From positions 124,001-188,000 of the forward strand of contig NZ_JAPQFJ010000005.1 in assembly GCF_026738875.1 (NCBI RefSeq): 64,000 nucleotides of DNA, written 5' to 3'. A program made the position numbers and the translations under genes. Under the pieces are notes generated by a model. The model searched no databases, had not been told where the DNA came from, and worked only from the letters and a program-made list of their open reading frames with translations. This document shows positions 26,007 to 36,025 of this stretch, in pieces (the first letter of the stretch is position 1; every line of letters begins with the position of its first letter). The stretch comes from Clostridium brassicae (GTDB taxonomy: Bacteria > Bacillota > Clostridia > Clostridiales > Clostridiaceae).

Positions 26007-27605
26007 ATTTAAATACATCTCATGTTAAGGTTCAACATGAATATAAAACTAGATTCAAATCTAAAACAAGAATTTAAATACATCCTATGTTAAGGTTCAA
26101 CTAAACAGAATAATTTTCTATTTTACTTAAATGAGATATTTAAATACATCCTATGTTAAGGTTCAACCCCACTCGGCTCTTACACATGCCCACTCGCATG
26201 TAATTTAAATACATCCTATGTTAAGGTTCAACTTCAATGAAAATGGAATGTTATATGAAATATTCCTATTTAAATACATCCTATGTTAAGGTTCAACTGC
26301 AGCTGAAGAATTAATTGTAGCTGCACTTAAATCATTTAAATACATCCTATGTTAAGGTTCAACGGAGACCTAAGAAAAGGCGTTTTAAAATTAAGTGAAT
26401 TTAAATACATCCTATGTTAAGGTTCAACAGTACAATAAAAAAGACCAGACTCTCTGGTCTTAGATTTAAATACATCCTATGTTAAGGTTCAACGATGCTT
26501 TCTGGTATTTGCTCGTAGTCTGTTGGATATTTAAATACATCCTATGTTAAGGTTCAACAAACTTTGTGCTAAAATGCAGGGAAATGAGGACTAATTTAAA
26601 TACATCCTATGTTAAGGTTCAACAACTTTACCTTTAAGACTTCCGAAACTGTTACTAATATTTAAATACATCCTATGTTAAGGTTCAACTGAACCACTTG
26701 GAATGTTAACACTCTCTCAAGCGAATTTAAATACATCCTATGTTAAGGTTCAACGAAGTAGAAAACGCACATAAAAAAATATATGAACTCAATTTAAATA
26801 CATCCTATGTTAAGGTTCAACGACTTAAAAGAAACATTGAATTGAAATTTAAATGGATTTAAATACATCCTATGTTAAGGTTCAACGCTATGGGACAGTT
26901 AACCAAGATGATAAAACAATAATTTAAATACATCCTATGTTAAGGTTCAACTACATTTTATCGGAGGGTTAAAGAATATGAAAAAGGATTTAAATACATC
27001 CTATGTTAAGGTTCAACCACCCATTTTATTTAAAATTTCTTCCAATAATTTCATTTAAATACATCCTATGTTAAGGTTCAACCGAATCGACTTTGAGAAA
27101 GATACTCTAAAAACTTCAATTTAAATACATCCTATGTTAAGGTTCAACAAGAAACTTAAAAATAGAATTATTAAATCTCACTTATTTAAATACATCCTAT
27201 GTTAAGGTTCAACTGCTGTACCACATTTCATTCTTGTAGAACCAGTGATTTAAATACATCCTATGTTAAGGTTCAACTTTTTTATATCATCCATAGCACT
27301 CTCTTCTACAAAATTTAAATACATCCTATGTTAAGGTTCAACAATATCGGGGAAGTATTTCAAGGAAACACTTTTTTAAATTTAAATACATCCTATGTTA
27401 AGGTTCAACAAAATCAGTTTTCCATGGTCCATTAGTATAAGTCTTATTTAAATACATCCTATGTTAAGGTTCAACTAACACTTTATGGATATGTAGTCAA
27501 TATTTTTCGATTTAAATACATCCTATGTTAAGGTTCAACCAATTGCTTATTTTCTGCTGCATAATCATAAAATCTATTTAAATACATCCTATGTTAAGGT
27601 TCAAC
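26007..27605 (-). CRISPR. CRISPR array 2: 25 repeats, 24 spacers
   Basis: Longest array. All repeats carry CCTATG (on +) except the oldest, leftmost one, which carries CTCATG, the type of arrays 4 and 6. Spacers 34-37 nt. It sits directly downstream of cas2, with its own leader between. The spacer at 26429-26463 contains a perfect hairpin, AAGACCAGA CTC TCTGGTCTT. The spacer at 26952-26987 looks like a gene start (GGAGGGTTAAAGAATATG). Confidence 0.98.
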
Positions 27606-27790
27606 CACTGTAAATAAGCCATTCTTTAAATTTATTATATACCTAAACACCTGTATTTTCAATGGATTGCTTGTTTTTTTACCAGTTGTTTATGAATTTT
27701 TTGGAGGAAATTATTAAAGAGCTCGTGAGCTCTTTAATATCAACTGTTAACAGAATTTTATGTGGAATTGTGACTGGGAAAATAATCTAT
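27606..27790 (-). promoter_or_regulatory. Leader and promoter of array 2; terminator-like palindrome after cas2
   Basis: Minus strand: TTGAAA (27662-27657), 17 nt, TATAAT (27639-27634). A perfect palindrome, TTAAAGAGCT CGTG AGCTCTTTAA, lies at about 27712-27735, with a T run further on in the minus direction. It could end the cas operon before the array promoter starts. Confidence 0.85.
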
Positions 27791-27838
27791 TGCACATATC
27801 TCCATATTAATGTCCTAATTTACTTATATTTTTAATAT

Positions 27839-28129
27839 TTATAATATCAAGTCTTCTCCTGTAACATTTTGGTTGTTTCCTAACACTTCTTCACCATAAA
27901 CATTATTATTCATTAACTTTATTATGCATATAAAATCCTCATTTTCATCTATTACTTTTTTCAAATCTTTTCTTAAAAGAATAAGATTTGATGGGGTTAT
28001 TTCTCCTCTAAAAACAGACTTCTGAAAATGAGATAAATATTTTTTACATACTTTAAATACCCTATTTACCCTCTTCTCATTGACATCATAAAAAAGGAAA
28101 GCATAATTATAATTAAAATTTTTTCTCAT
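27839..28129 (-). CDS. cas2: CRISPR-associated endonuclease Cas2
   Basis: 96 residues with the ferredoxin-like Cas2 pattern: NYAYLFYDV-like first strand (AFLFYDVNEKRVNRVFKVCKKYL) carrying the conserved Asp, then FQKSVFRGEITPSNLILLRKDL. It pairs with Cas1 to integrate new spacers. The gene abuts cas1 (stop and start adjacent) and is the last gene of the type I-B operon. The island has no second cas2, so the type III-B system must share it. Confidence 0.95.
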   Translation of the reverse strand: MRKNFNYNYAFLFYDVNEKRVNRVFKVCKKYLSHFQKSVFRGEITPSNLILLRKDLKKVIDENEDFICIIKLMNNNVYGEEVLGNNQNVTGEDLIL

Positions 28130-29128
28130 TTACATTTTCTCCTTTAAATTAAAAGGTTTGAATTCCTTGTCTTCCAGTATAAATTTTATAAGTTTATAGC
28201 AATCCAATTTTATGGCAGTTCTATATGTTGTTTTTCTCCTAAGCTTTTCATGTATAAATACACTTTCCAACCTTTCTTCAAAAGCAGTTATGAATATTTT
28301 TCTACCTTCTTCATTTAACAAGCAATAATTAACTTTCTTATCAAAATGTTTAGGTACTTGTAGCTTTTTATGATTTACTAAATCAAATATGGTTTTAAAA
28401 ACTACGACTGGCTTAAAAGCTTCACTTATATCTAAGCTTAAAGAAAATCTTCCTTCTGATGGTTCATGTAAAAAACTTATTCTTTGATCTAAATGAGTAT
28501 TATATATAGCTGTTATTGTTTTTGCATATAATAATGTATTACCAAAAGAAATAAGTGCATTTATAGGATTATCAGGTGGTCTTTTCACTCTCTTATTCAT
28601 AACAAAATCTTCTGGTAATATATTTTTAAATTCTCCATAAAATCTTTGCCATGTTTCTCCTTCCACCTGCATAACCTGTTTAATGTCATTACCTTTATCT
28701 AAATTAACTTTCATATCTGTCTTTATCCAATCAAGAGTCTTTTTTACTTCCTTCTTATCATGTTTATAATAATGATATAGAACCTCATATATATTCTCAG
28801 AAATAGCCCATACTATTGCTTTAGCTACTACTAATCTTTTGTTATTATAAGCCTCTACTTGCTTAACAACAATTTTTCCACTATTATAATATTCTCTTGG
28901 ATAAAAAGTCCCACTATATCCTTGATAATAATTAAAAAAATGTATTATTATGTTGTTTTGTGCTAAAAAATCTAAAAGTTTACTATTTATACTTACCTCT
29001 GACATACAGTAAATTTCTCTTGTATTCTCTACTGGTATATACACATTCTTATTGTTTTTTCTAAAACATAAAGAATTGTCCTTTCTTGTTAATTCTCCCA
29101 TAGACGTTATATATCTAGTGCTTCCCAT
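28130..29128 (-). CDS. cas1: CRISPR-associated integrase Cas1 (type I-B)
   Basis: 332 residues. Typical start GSTRYITSMGELTRKDNSLCFR and NNIIIHFFNYYQGYSGTFYPR. The metal site residues are expected in the C-terminal domain: Glu in RPPDNPINALISFGNTLLYAK, His in SFLHEPSEGRFSLSLDISEAFKP (HEPS-x-G-R-x-S-L-x-L-D), with the conserved Asp following. It cuts and joins spacer DNA with Cas2. Ten nucleotides separate it from cas4. Only Cas1 in the window. Confidence 0.96.
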   Translation of the reverse strand: MGSTRYITSMGELTRKDNSLCFRKNNKNVYIPVENTREIYCMSEVSINSKLLDFLAQNNIIIHFFNYYQGYSGTFYPREYYNSGKIVVKQVEAYNNKRLVVAKAIVWAISENIYEVLYHYYKHDKKEVKKTLDWIKTDMKVNLDKGNDIKQVMQVEGETWQRFYGEFKNILPEDFVMNKRVKRPPDNPINALISFGNTLLYAKTITAIYNTHLDQRISFLHEPSEGRFSLSLDISEAFKPVVVFKTIFDLVNHKKLQVPKHFDKKVNYCLLNEEGRKIFITAFEERLESVFIHEKLRRKTTYRTAIKLDCYKLIKFILEDKEFKPFNLKEKM

Positions 29129-29137
29129 AACTTCCTC

Positions 29138-29629
29138 CTAAATATAACAGTATTCAAAATATGCACATTTTTTACATTTAGATTCATTTATAACCTGTGG
29201 TGCATTTTCTTCTAAAAGCAAATTTTCTATATCTTTCTTTATTTTTTCTAATTCTTCTAAGTTTTTATCATTCAATTCAATAATAATAGTACTTTTACTT
29301 TTATTCTTTTCTACAAATTCTAACTTTCCTTTTCTCTCTATTCCCTTGTCTTTTAATACTTTTAAGTATAGTAACACTTGCCATTTAGCAGCTTCTATAT
29401 CTGAATCAGATTTTTTTACTTCTGTTAAATATTCTTTTGTAAGCTTGTCTATTTTTATATTGTCAATACTTATCTCAGTTTGTTTACTTTTCTCACTTTT
29501 AACTTCATGAATAGCTTTTCCTATCTTTACATCTTGGCTATTATCTTCAAGATTAATTCTATTTCCATGAAGCCAGCACTGCCTTTTACAGTGAAAATAA
29601 TAGTTTATCAATGTGCCATTTACTTTCAT
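29138..29629 (-). CDS. cas4: CRISPR-associated exonuclease Cas4
   Basis: 163 residues, short Cas4 of type I-B. Four cysteines for the Fe-S cluster: FHCKRQC at the start (CKRQCWLHG) and CKKCAYFEYC at the end. RecB-nuclease residues lie between: H of GKAIHEV, D in SDSDIEAAKWQV and the following E/K segment. It trims prespacers and fixes PAM choice and orientation during adaptation. It lies between cas3 and cas1, 9-10 nt apart, as in other clostridial I-B operons. Confidence 0.94.
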   Translation of the reverse strand: MKVNGTLINYYFHCKRQCWLHGNRINLEDNSQDVKIGKAIHEVKSEKSKQTEISIDNIKIDKLTKEYLTEVKKSDSDIEAAKWQVLLYLKVLKDKGIERKGKLEFVEKNKSKSTIIIELNDKNLEELEKIKKDIENLLLEENAPQVINESKCKKCAYFEYCYI

Positions 29630-29638
29630 AATTCCTCC

Positions 29639-32251
29639 TTATATGAAATCTCCAATACCTTTATTAAAATTTTCTCTGTTAAATTTGCCATTTTCAAAAT
29701 ATTTTTCTCCATCTTCAATATAATATAAATCACCTATTCTATCTTCATAGGAAAAGTCATTTTTATTAACCTTATATATAAAATAGTTTAATTTTGATTT
29801 TACTTCAGATAGCCTAACCTTCTGTTCTGCATAGTCTAAGCTACTACCTTTTAATAAACTAATATAATCATTCCAAACCTTTTCTCCATCTAATATTTCA
29901 CCATTCTCTAATTTTAACGTTCTATTTAAAAATGCACTGTACTCATAACGCTCGTCTATAAGCTTCATTCTTTCTTCAATCTGTTTGAAATTTAATTTAT
30001 TTATACTATTTTTAATAAAATCATTAAAATTTTTATCAGTTAAATTACTAGCATGTTTGTTTAGTTCTTTAAGTACATAATCATAAAAATCCTGAAAATT
30101 TTTGTTTATAAGTATATCTCTTATATCTTTAGATTTTAAATTTATGTTTTTTTCTTTCCTAATATCATTTTTGTATATATTAGAAGCGGCATCTAAATCA
30201 AAAAAGTATACTTTACATTGTAGCTTCTTACAGGAACGATTAATTCTTCCTAAAAATTGTTCCTCCGAATCTAACATAGATATATCTTTATATCCTATAT
30301 CCATATCAATATCTACTCCAGCTTCTATGACCTGAGTAGCTACTAAAATAATGTTTTTATTATTTTTGATTTTGTTTATAATAATATTTCTTTCTATACT
30401 ATTATCATCTCCTGTCATAAGCTCTATTTGCTTTTCTTTATCACCTTTTGATAGTTCACTTCTACATTCTATTAAATCCTTAAAAAATTTTGTTGCAGTA
30501 TCCTTTTTTATAAATTCAATTAGTATGTTACCTTCTATTTTTTTTGAAGTTTTAATAACATGCTTTAATAGCTGCTCTTTAACATTTCCCTCTACTTCTA
30601 ATAATGAAAAATCTGGAACTACTCTATTTTTAAATATTGGATTTTTAAAATATTTCTCTCTATCTCCTATTAAAGTTACAGTTTCAATATCTCCATCTAT
30701 AAGCTTATTTAGGTTTGGCAATGTAGCAGACATTATTATAAATTTTATATTTAAAAGTTCTGAATAATATTTTAAAAATGTTATTATCTCCTTCCAAATA
30801 CTATTTCTATAACTTTGTATTTCATCTAAAACCACAACACTATTTGCCATTTGTGCTAAAGGAAATAGATTGTCCTTTGAAGTTCCAAAAAGATAATTGA
30901 ATATACTTATATGAGTTGTTAAAACTATGGGATAATGTAAGAATTGCCTATCAAGAAGAGCTTCTTCATAATTTATAACATCACTGTCTTCATTTTCATC
31001 TGCATCTTTTTTTCTTCTTTCCTTTATAACTTTACCTTTTGTTTTTATTGGCACTACTGAATTTATTACTGCTATATCCTTCATAACACTACTGCTTTCA
31101 AATATATTTTCCATAGTCTTTATGTTTTGTTCTACTAAAGTATTAAATGGGTATACATAAAATATTTTATTTATATCCTTACATTTCTCTATTATCCTAA
31201 AACTTAAATTTAAACTTACATTGCTTTTTCCACTTCCTGTAGGTGCTTCTAAATAGAATATATTGTTATCTAGATTTTCTAAAAAACTATTTTCTGCATC
31301 AAGAAACATTTCATTTCTCAATATATTAATATTCTTTATATTACTAAAATCATTGGTCTTACAGTAACTTTCTTTTTCATATTGTCTTATACTTTTATAA
31401 ACTTCTGTATTTTTAAATACATCATAAAATTTGTTTATATCATCTATTTCTCCTAACTCTTTTATTTCTGATTGATTTTTAAAATGAGAAGTAGAATAAT
31501 AATCACAAGCTAAAAGAAGTGAACTTAGAAATCTTTCATAAATATAAAAGCATATAGAAATTTCTTTATTCTCTTCTTCCTTTCTCGCTAAACTCTTTTC
31601 GACAACATTAAATATTCTCATTAATAACTTATTTTCTTTATTAAATATTATTTGTTCTTTATATACTTCATTAAATATAGATAACTGATCCGTATATAGC
31701 CGTTTCCCTTCTCCATCATCATCTAGCAATTTTTCCTTAAATTCATCAAAACTATCTAAAGCTCCATGATGTTTGGATATTATATACGCATTCAACAGCA
31801 TAAATATGGTTAAATCTTCCCTATCTTCCTTTACATCATGCCCCTCTATCTCATTAAAGTAATGATTTAAATAAATCAAAGAAGATAACATAGAATGATT
31901 TGTGTTGTTAACGCTCAACCCTTTCGCATTTTTAAATTCATTATTGCCCATTTTTACATATTGAAAGTTACAATTTATCTTGCCTAAATCATGCATATAT
32001 ATAGTATTCAATAACATTTCTCTATAAAAATTTTTCCCTTTTAAACTAAGTTCATTTACCAATCCGTTTTCAAAATTTAAAAATACATTATCTAGTTTTT
32101 TACTCTCAATAATTTTATATAAATACTCTACTGCTAAATCAATGTGTTCTTTCAATCTTTCTTTTCTTTCATTAAGAATATGAGCATATATTTTATTACT
32201 GTTTGCTATAAATTTATCTAAATCAACCTTTTCTATATTAAAAAAATACAT
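29639..32251 (-). CDS. cas3: CRISPR-associated helicase-nuclease Cas3 (type I-B)
   Basis: 870 residues. N-terminal HD nuclease: H-D at 87-88 in MHDLGKINCNF, then NHSMLSSLIYLNHYF and SKHHGAL. Helicase domain: Walker A LEAPTGSGKSN near 339-349, DEIQ box VVLDEIQSYR, motif III IMSATLP, and motifs V-VI ATQVIEAGVDIDMD and QFLGRINRSCK. It unwinds and shreds DNA that Cascade has bound. RBS AGGAGG before the ATG. An unusual 312-nt gap holding hairpin elements separates it from cas5. Confidence 0.97.
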   Translation of the reverse strand: MYFFNIEKVDLDKFIANSNKIYAHILNERKERLKEHIDLAVEYLYKIIESKKLDNVFLNFENGLVNELSLKGKNFYREMLLNTIYMHDLGKINCNFQYVKMGNNEFKNAKGLSVNNTNHSMLSSLIYLNHYFNEIEGHDVKEDREDLTIFMLLNAYIISKHHGALDSFDEFKEKLLDDDGEGKRLYTDQLSIFNEVYKEQIIFNKENKLLMRIFNVVEKSLARKEEENKEISICFYIYERFLSSLLLACDYYSTSHFKNQSEIKELGEIDDINKFYDVFKNTEVYKSIRQYEKESYCKTNDFSNIKNINILRNEMFLDAENSFLENLDNNIFYLEAPTGSGKSNVSLNLSFRIIEKCKDINKIFYVYPFNTLVEQNIKTMENIFESSSVMKDIAVINSVVPIKTKGKVIKERRKKDADENEDSDVINYEEALLDRQFLHYPIVLTTHISIFNYLFGTSKDNLFPLAQMANSVVVLDEIQSYRNSIWKEIITFLKYYSELLNIKFIIMSATLPNLNKLIDGDIETVTLIGDREKYFKNPIFKNRVVPDFSLLEVEGNVKEQLLKHVIKTSKKIEGNILIEFIKKDTATKFFKDLIECRSELSKGDKEKQIELMTGDDNSIERNIIINKIKNNKNIILVATQVIEAGVDIDMDIGYKDISMLDSEEQFLGRINRSCKKLQCKVYFFDLDAASNIYKNDIRKEKNINLKSKDIRDILINKNFQDFYDYVLKELNKHASNLTDKNFNDFIKNSINKLNFKQIEERMKLIDERYEYSAFLNRTLKLENGEILDGEKVWNDYISLLKGSSLDYAEQKVRLSEVKSKLNYFIYKVNKNDFSYEDRIGDLYYIEDGEKYFENGKFNRENFNKGIGDFI

Positions 32252-32299
32252 TTACTGCCTCCTAAAACAACATTTTAAACTCCAATCAAAGTTTTATTA

Positions 32300-32496
32300 C
32301 AGTTAAAAATCGGAAATTCCTATCCAAAATCGTATCGCCACTTATCTCAGCCATATTATTTCTTAGAGTATTAGTGGCGATAGACATAATATAAACAGAA
32401 TTCTTAGGAATTTTGTTTCTTAGAAGTCGTTATCCAGAGTCGTAACATTCTTTACTCTCACTTAAAAGAAGTGAGAGTATTAGAATAACTAAACAT
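32300..32496 (-). ncRNA. Tandem structured elements in the cas5-cas3 gap
   Basis: Two related units. Unit 1 (32424-32496) has a perfect 11-bp hairpin, TACTCTCACTT AAAAG AAGTGAGAGTA (32453-32479). Unit 2 (32300-32387) has a 10-bp stem, TATCGCCACT / AGTGGCGATA, around a smaller CTC/GAG stem. On the minus strand both read CTAATACTCT, hairpin, then TACGA[CT]T[CT]TGGATA. A third relative lies at 16015-16121 (+). Not coding: no frame with a ribosome-binding site. Structured RNA, small mobile element or regulatory RNA are all possible. Confidence 0.5.
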
Positions 32497-32563
32497 CGAA
32501 TAAAATCATTTATATGCCAATTAAACTATGTTTTATTTAATAAGAAAATTTTTTATTCAACTA

Positions 32564-33328
32564 TTAAAAGAAAAATATTAAACCTTCATTACACTTATAT
32601 AACAAAGCATCTTTTAAACATTTCAATTGTGAATTAGTATATATAAAAGTTTCTAAATTATATTTATTAGTTGTTTCTTCTAATGATATTGGCAGCATTT
32701 CCTGATATTTATATATAGGAACATATTCCCCGCTGCCAAATATATCATCTTTAAATTCAACAAATTCAAAATAATCTTTTATAAACAAACTATCCATTTT
32801 ATTTACATTATCTGCTTTTTCAACGTCCTCAATAATTTCAATGTCTGTAATATTGGCTAAATGATCATTTTTACCTAAATAAGGTATATACTCAAAACTC
32901 AAATTCATCAATCTATCTGACAATTCTTTTTCAACTTCTCCTTGAATAAGAATATATATATCCCATTTAGGTTCTTCTAACCATTGTTCTTTAACTATAA
33001 GGTTGCCCCCTTGTTCTTTTGAGGCATAACCAACTGAATTATTAAATACTTGAACTTTCTTTGGAATGTATCCCTTATCATTTTGAGGAACTATTCCTAT
33101 CTTAATATCTTTAAGTTTTTCATAAAACTCAGGATATGCTCCTTTTTTACCATTTCCTTTTCTATTAAACTCTTGCTCATTGTATCCCCCATATCCACTT
33201 ACAGCTCCCAAGATTCCTAGTAAAGCTATTTTATGAATATTACCATAAGTGAAATAGTAGTAAGTATTAACATCTGGTTTTTTAAAAAAAGCAGTCTTAC
33301 CACTTAATGTAAATTTTAAAGCATTCAT
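32564..33328 (-). CDS. cas5: Cascade subunit Cas5 (type I-B)
   Basis: 254 residues, RAMP protein. Starts MNALKFTLSGKTAFFKKPDVNTYYYFTYG and has the glycine-rich LLGILGAVSGYGGYNEQEF after it, both typical of I-B Cas5. It caps the 5' handle of the crRNA in Cascade. Two nucleotides separate it from cas7, so translation is probably coupled. It is the last gene before the structured gap, and transcription must cross that gap to reach cas3. Confidence 0.93.
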   Translation of the reverse strand: MNALKFTLSGKTAFFKKPDVNTYYYFTYGNIHKIALLGILGAVSGYGGYNEQEFNRKGNGKKGAYPEFYEKLKDIKIGIVPQNDKGYIPKKVQVFNNSVGYASKEQGGNLIVKEQWLEEPKWDIYILIQGEVEKELSDRLMNLSFEYIPYLGKNDHLANITDIEIIEDVEKADNVNKMDSLFIKDYFEFVEFKDDIFGSGEYVPIYKYQEMLPISLEETTNKYNLETFIYTNSQLKCLKDALLYKCNEGLIFFF

Positions 33329-33330
33329 TT

Positions 33331-34296
33331 TTACACCTCTTCTTTAGTAAAAATGTTCATTTTCTTAGCATTCTCTATATTACATTCAACGGTTGTAGTA
33401 TATGGGTTATAGTATATCTCTATATTCTTAATTCTATCTTTTAATCTATTTAACAAATCATCACATTTTAATGTTATAACATTCTTTTCTTCGTCTTTTT
33501 CAAAATCTACATATTGAGATAAATCTGGCAAATATAAATCACTTTCTGTTTCTACAAACAAAGCAAATTCATTTTCGCAACCAATTTTTGCATTAGTACT
33601 AAAAGAAGTGGCTGCTACCATAGATGCTTCCTTAAATTTTTTATAGTCTTCTTCTGTATATCCTTCTGTTACTTCAAGTTCCTTAAATTGATCATATGCT
33701 AATGGATTTATTACAAAAGGATAAAAATAGTGTGCTTCATTGCTAACTATTTTAGTACCTAGTGTAGATGATTTCGCCTCTTCCTTATCCTCATCTTTTT
33801 TATTCCCTTCTTTTTTTGATGCATCTCTAAAAGGTGAAAGTATTTGTTGTTCTTCTGCATTAGTTTCTTCGTATTTATTAAATCCTTGACCTATTTGAAC
33901 TGCTCCTGTTATAGAAATATTATTTCCTTCCTCTGCAAAAGTAGCTCCAAAGTTTTTAACATCTATTGCACTAAATAAATTTGTTAAAACAACTTTACTG
34001 TCTTTATTTTTCTTTAAATCTTCCTCATTAAATATGTACTCATATCTTTCTTTTAAAGCTCTTGGTATTAACTCTACCTCTCCTTTTTTATTCTCTTGCA
34101 GCTTTACTGATTTTATATATAGAACCTTTTCTCCTTGCTGTTCCCACATTTTTTTCATAGGATATTTAAAAGCTTTATCACTTCCAAAAACATCCCCAGA
34201 TGAAGTTGTCTTTGGATACCCAGTAAAGTCAGCATTCCAATTGCTCATTCTTGAAGCTATTCCTAAAATTCCATACACTCTTTTATTCATTTTCAT
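33331..34296 (-). CDS. cas7: Cascade backbone subunit Cas7 (Csh2 type)
   Basis: About 321 residues. RVYGILGIASRMSNWNADF, then GYPKTTSSGDVFGSDKAFKYPMKKMW, is the Csh2-type Cas7 signature. Copies of it coat the crRNA spacer and displace every sixth base. The start is placed at the ATG at 34296, with CAAGGGGG upstream; it overlaps the end of cas8b by 14 nt. The C-terminal half has the acidic stretch NKKDEDKEEAKS, probably a loop. Confidence 0.95.
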   Translation of the reverse strand: MKMNKRVYGILGIASRMSNWNADFTGYPKTTSSGDVFGSDKAFKYPMKKMWEQQGEKVLYIKSVKLQENKKGEVELIPRALKERYEYIFNEEDLKKNKDSKVVLTNLFSAIDVKNFGATFAEEGNNISITGAVQIGQGFNKYEETNAEEQQILSPFRDASKKEGNKKDEDKEEAKSSTLGTKIVSNEAHYFYPFVINPLAYDQFKELEVTEGYTEEDYKKFKEASMVAATSFSTNAKIGCENEFALFVETESDLYLPDLSQYVDFEKDEEKNVITLKCDDLLNRLKDRIKNIEIYYNPYTTTVECNIENAKKMNIFTKEEV

Positions 34297-36013
34297 TTTC
34301 CCCCTTGCTTGATTTTTCATAAACTAGGTTGCTGTGTAAATATCCTGCTATAATTAAATCTTCTTGAACCTTTTCTTGTGGATTATAAGATGAAGCCATT
34401 GCAAATAAATTTCTAAACTTCCTATTGCCTGTATTAATTGTGTAGTTATATTTCTTATACATTTTTATAAGTTCATCTTTTATTCTCTTATCTGTTTTTG
34501 CATTAATAATTGGGTTAGCTAAAGAATGTACCTTGTTTTTACCTTTACTTAATGAAATAAAATAGTTAGCTAATTGTCCAACTGCAAAATAGTACTCCTT
34601 ATCATTTTCTATACTAGCTGTATCACCTTGATTGATTTTTTCTCTTAATGAACTTTTAACATTCATTAAAATATCAGCCATATTATCCCCTCCTTCAAAA
34701 TATTTTTTTAGTGCACATCTTAGATTAAATTGGTCACTTGCTCTTGATAAATACCCATTATTTATAGCACCTTTTATTAAATCTAAACTACTTTGCTTTA
34801 ATATTCTCCATGTATTACTACTATTTCCCTTATAAAACCATGTAAAAAGAGCTGTTCTTGATATTAATAAATTTCTCTTTAAATTATTATCCTTTACGTT
34901 TAAATCCTTTGCTTCAGTAAAATAATTTGTTGTTAAAAACTTACTAAATAAGACTTCATTTATTAAGTTTCTCATTCCTTGTAAAGTATTTATTGGCGTA
35001 TACTGAATCTTTGATTTTTCAACATTTAAAACGTTTACCAAATTCATTGGTTTAATTTTAGTTTTATAAAGTCCTATAGTATCAAAGTCATGAATTTCAA
35101 CTTCCTTACCTTTTTTAATTCTTAAATAGTAGCCCCTAAAATCTTCTCTTTGCATTTCTTCATTAGAAAATGATTTTATTTCATCTTCGCTTATATAAAT
35201 ATTTGTTTTTCCTGCCGCTGCTTGATTCATTAAGTAATCGAAAAACTTCTTTTGAGTTAAAACTTCTTCTTGAGATAATAAATAAGGTACTTTTGTCTTT
35301 CGGCTTTTATTTTCTAGATAAGGTTTTTTAGAATTTAATCCCATATTGTCATTTGGAAGTCCATAGATTTGTTCGTTTATATGTATGTTGAAATCATTAC
35401 TGTTGTAGATATTTGTAAGTATATATTTTTCGCTTTCTTTTCTATATTCCTCTAAATCATATTTGAAAAAAATTTTTAAATATGATTTATCCTTGCTACC
35501 TTTTTCTACAAAATCATATATATTGTTTTTGACCCATTCTTGAATTTTTTCTATTCTATTTTCATCTGATTTCCCATGTTTTTTCTCAATTTCTTTATAT
35601 AGTTGTTTAGCTTTAGGTTTATTATACTTTATTAATGGATTTTTCAATACATTGTAGTAATCTTCTATAATTTCGTCAGTTAGTTTGCCATTGCCAACAT
35701 TTTCTTTTTTCACAAAAAAGCTTAAATAATTATTACTGTGTATAATTTTTTTAGAATCAATAGGCTTATTCATATCTATAAGCTTACTCATATAATCCGC
35801 TTTGCACACAAAGTCAAAATATTGATTGGTTCTATCAATTTCTCTAGTCTTCTTATTTAGTTTAATTTCTATTCTGCCTAATTCTTTAAAATCATCGTTA
35901 CTAATATCAATAAGTACATATTCCCCATCCACGGGAATATAAGAATGTGTTATATAATTGTCACCATGCTTCTTATATTGCTTTTCAAAAGTTTTTATAA
36001 CATCCGATAACAC
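34283..36013 (-). CDS. cas8b: Cascade large subunit Cas8b (Csh1 type)
   Basis: 576 residues. No catalytic motif is expected; Cas8b reads the PAM and holds the target duplex. Family hallmarks are GLNSKKPYLENKSRKTKVPYL near 231-251 and FKYDLEEYRKE, as in Csh1/TM1802 proteins. A conserved C-terminal helical region (ALFTWFYKG, then QSSLDLIKGAINNGYL) follows. Twelve nucleotides downstream of cas6. Confidence 0.88.
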   Translation of the reverse strand: MLSDVIKTFEKQYKKHGDNYITHSYIPVDGEYVLIDISNDDFKELGRIEIKLNKKTREIDRTNQYFDFVCKADYMSKLIDMNKPIDSKKIIHSNNYLSFFVKKENVGNGKLTDEIIEDYYNVLKNPLIKYNKPKAKQLYKEIEKKHGKSDENRIEKIQEWVKNNIYDFVEKGSKDKSYLKIFFKYDLEEYRKESEKYILTNIYNSNDFNIHINEQIYGLPNDNMGLNSKKPYLENKSRKTKVPYLLSQEEVLTQKKFFDYLMNQAAAGKTNIYISEDEIKSFSNEEMQREDFRGYYLRIKKGKEVEIHDFDTIGLYKTKIKPMNLVNVLNVEKSKIQYTPINTLQGMRNLINEVLFSKFLTTNYFTEAKDLNVKDNNLKRNLLISRTALFTWFYKGNSSNTWRILKQSSLDLIKGAINNGYLSRASDQFNLRCALKKYFEGGDNMADILMNVKSSLREKINQGDTASIENDKEYYFAVGQLANYFISLSKGKNKVHSLANPIINAKTDKRIKDELIKMYKKYNYTINTGNRKFRNLFAMASSYNPQEKVQEDLIIAGYLHSNLVYEKSSKGENENE

Positions 36014-36025
36014 TTTTTCACCTCC

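Noticed and set aside
32546-32570. TTATTCAAC at the end of cas5, considered as a CRISPR-repeat remnant for a CreTA pair
   Set aside because: Only the last few bases agree with the repeat; the rest does not align, and no second half repeat was found in the gap.
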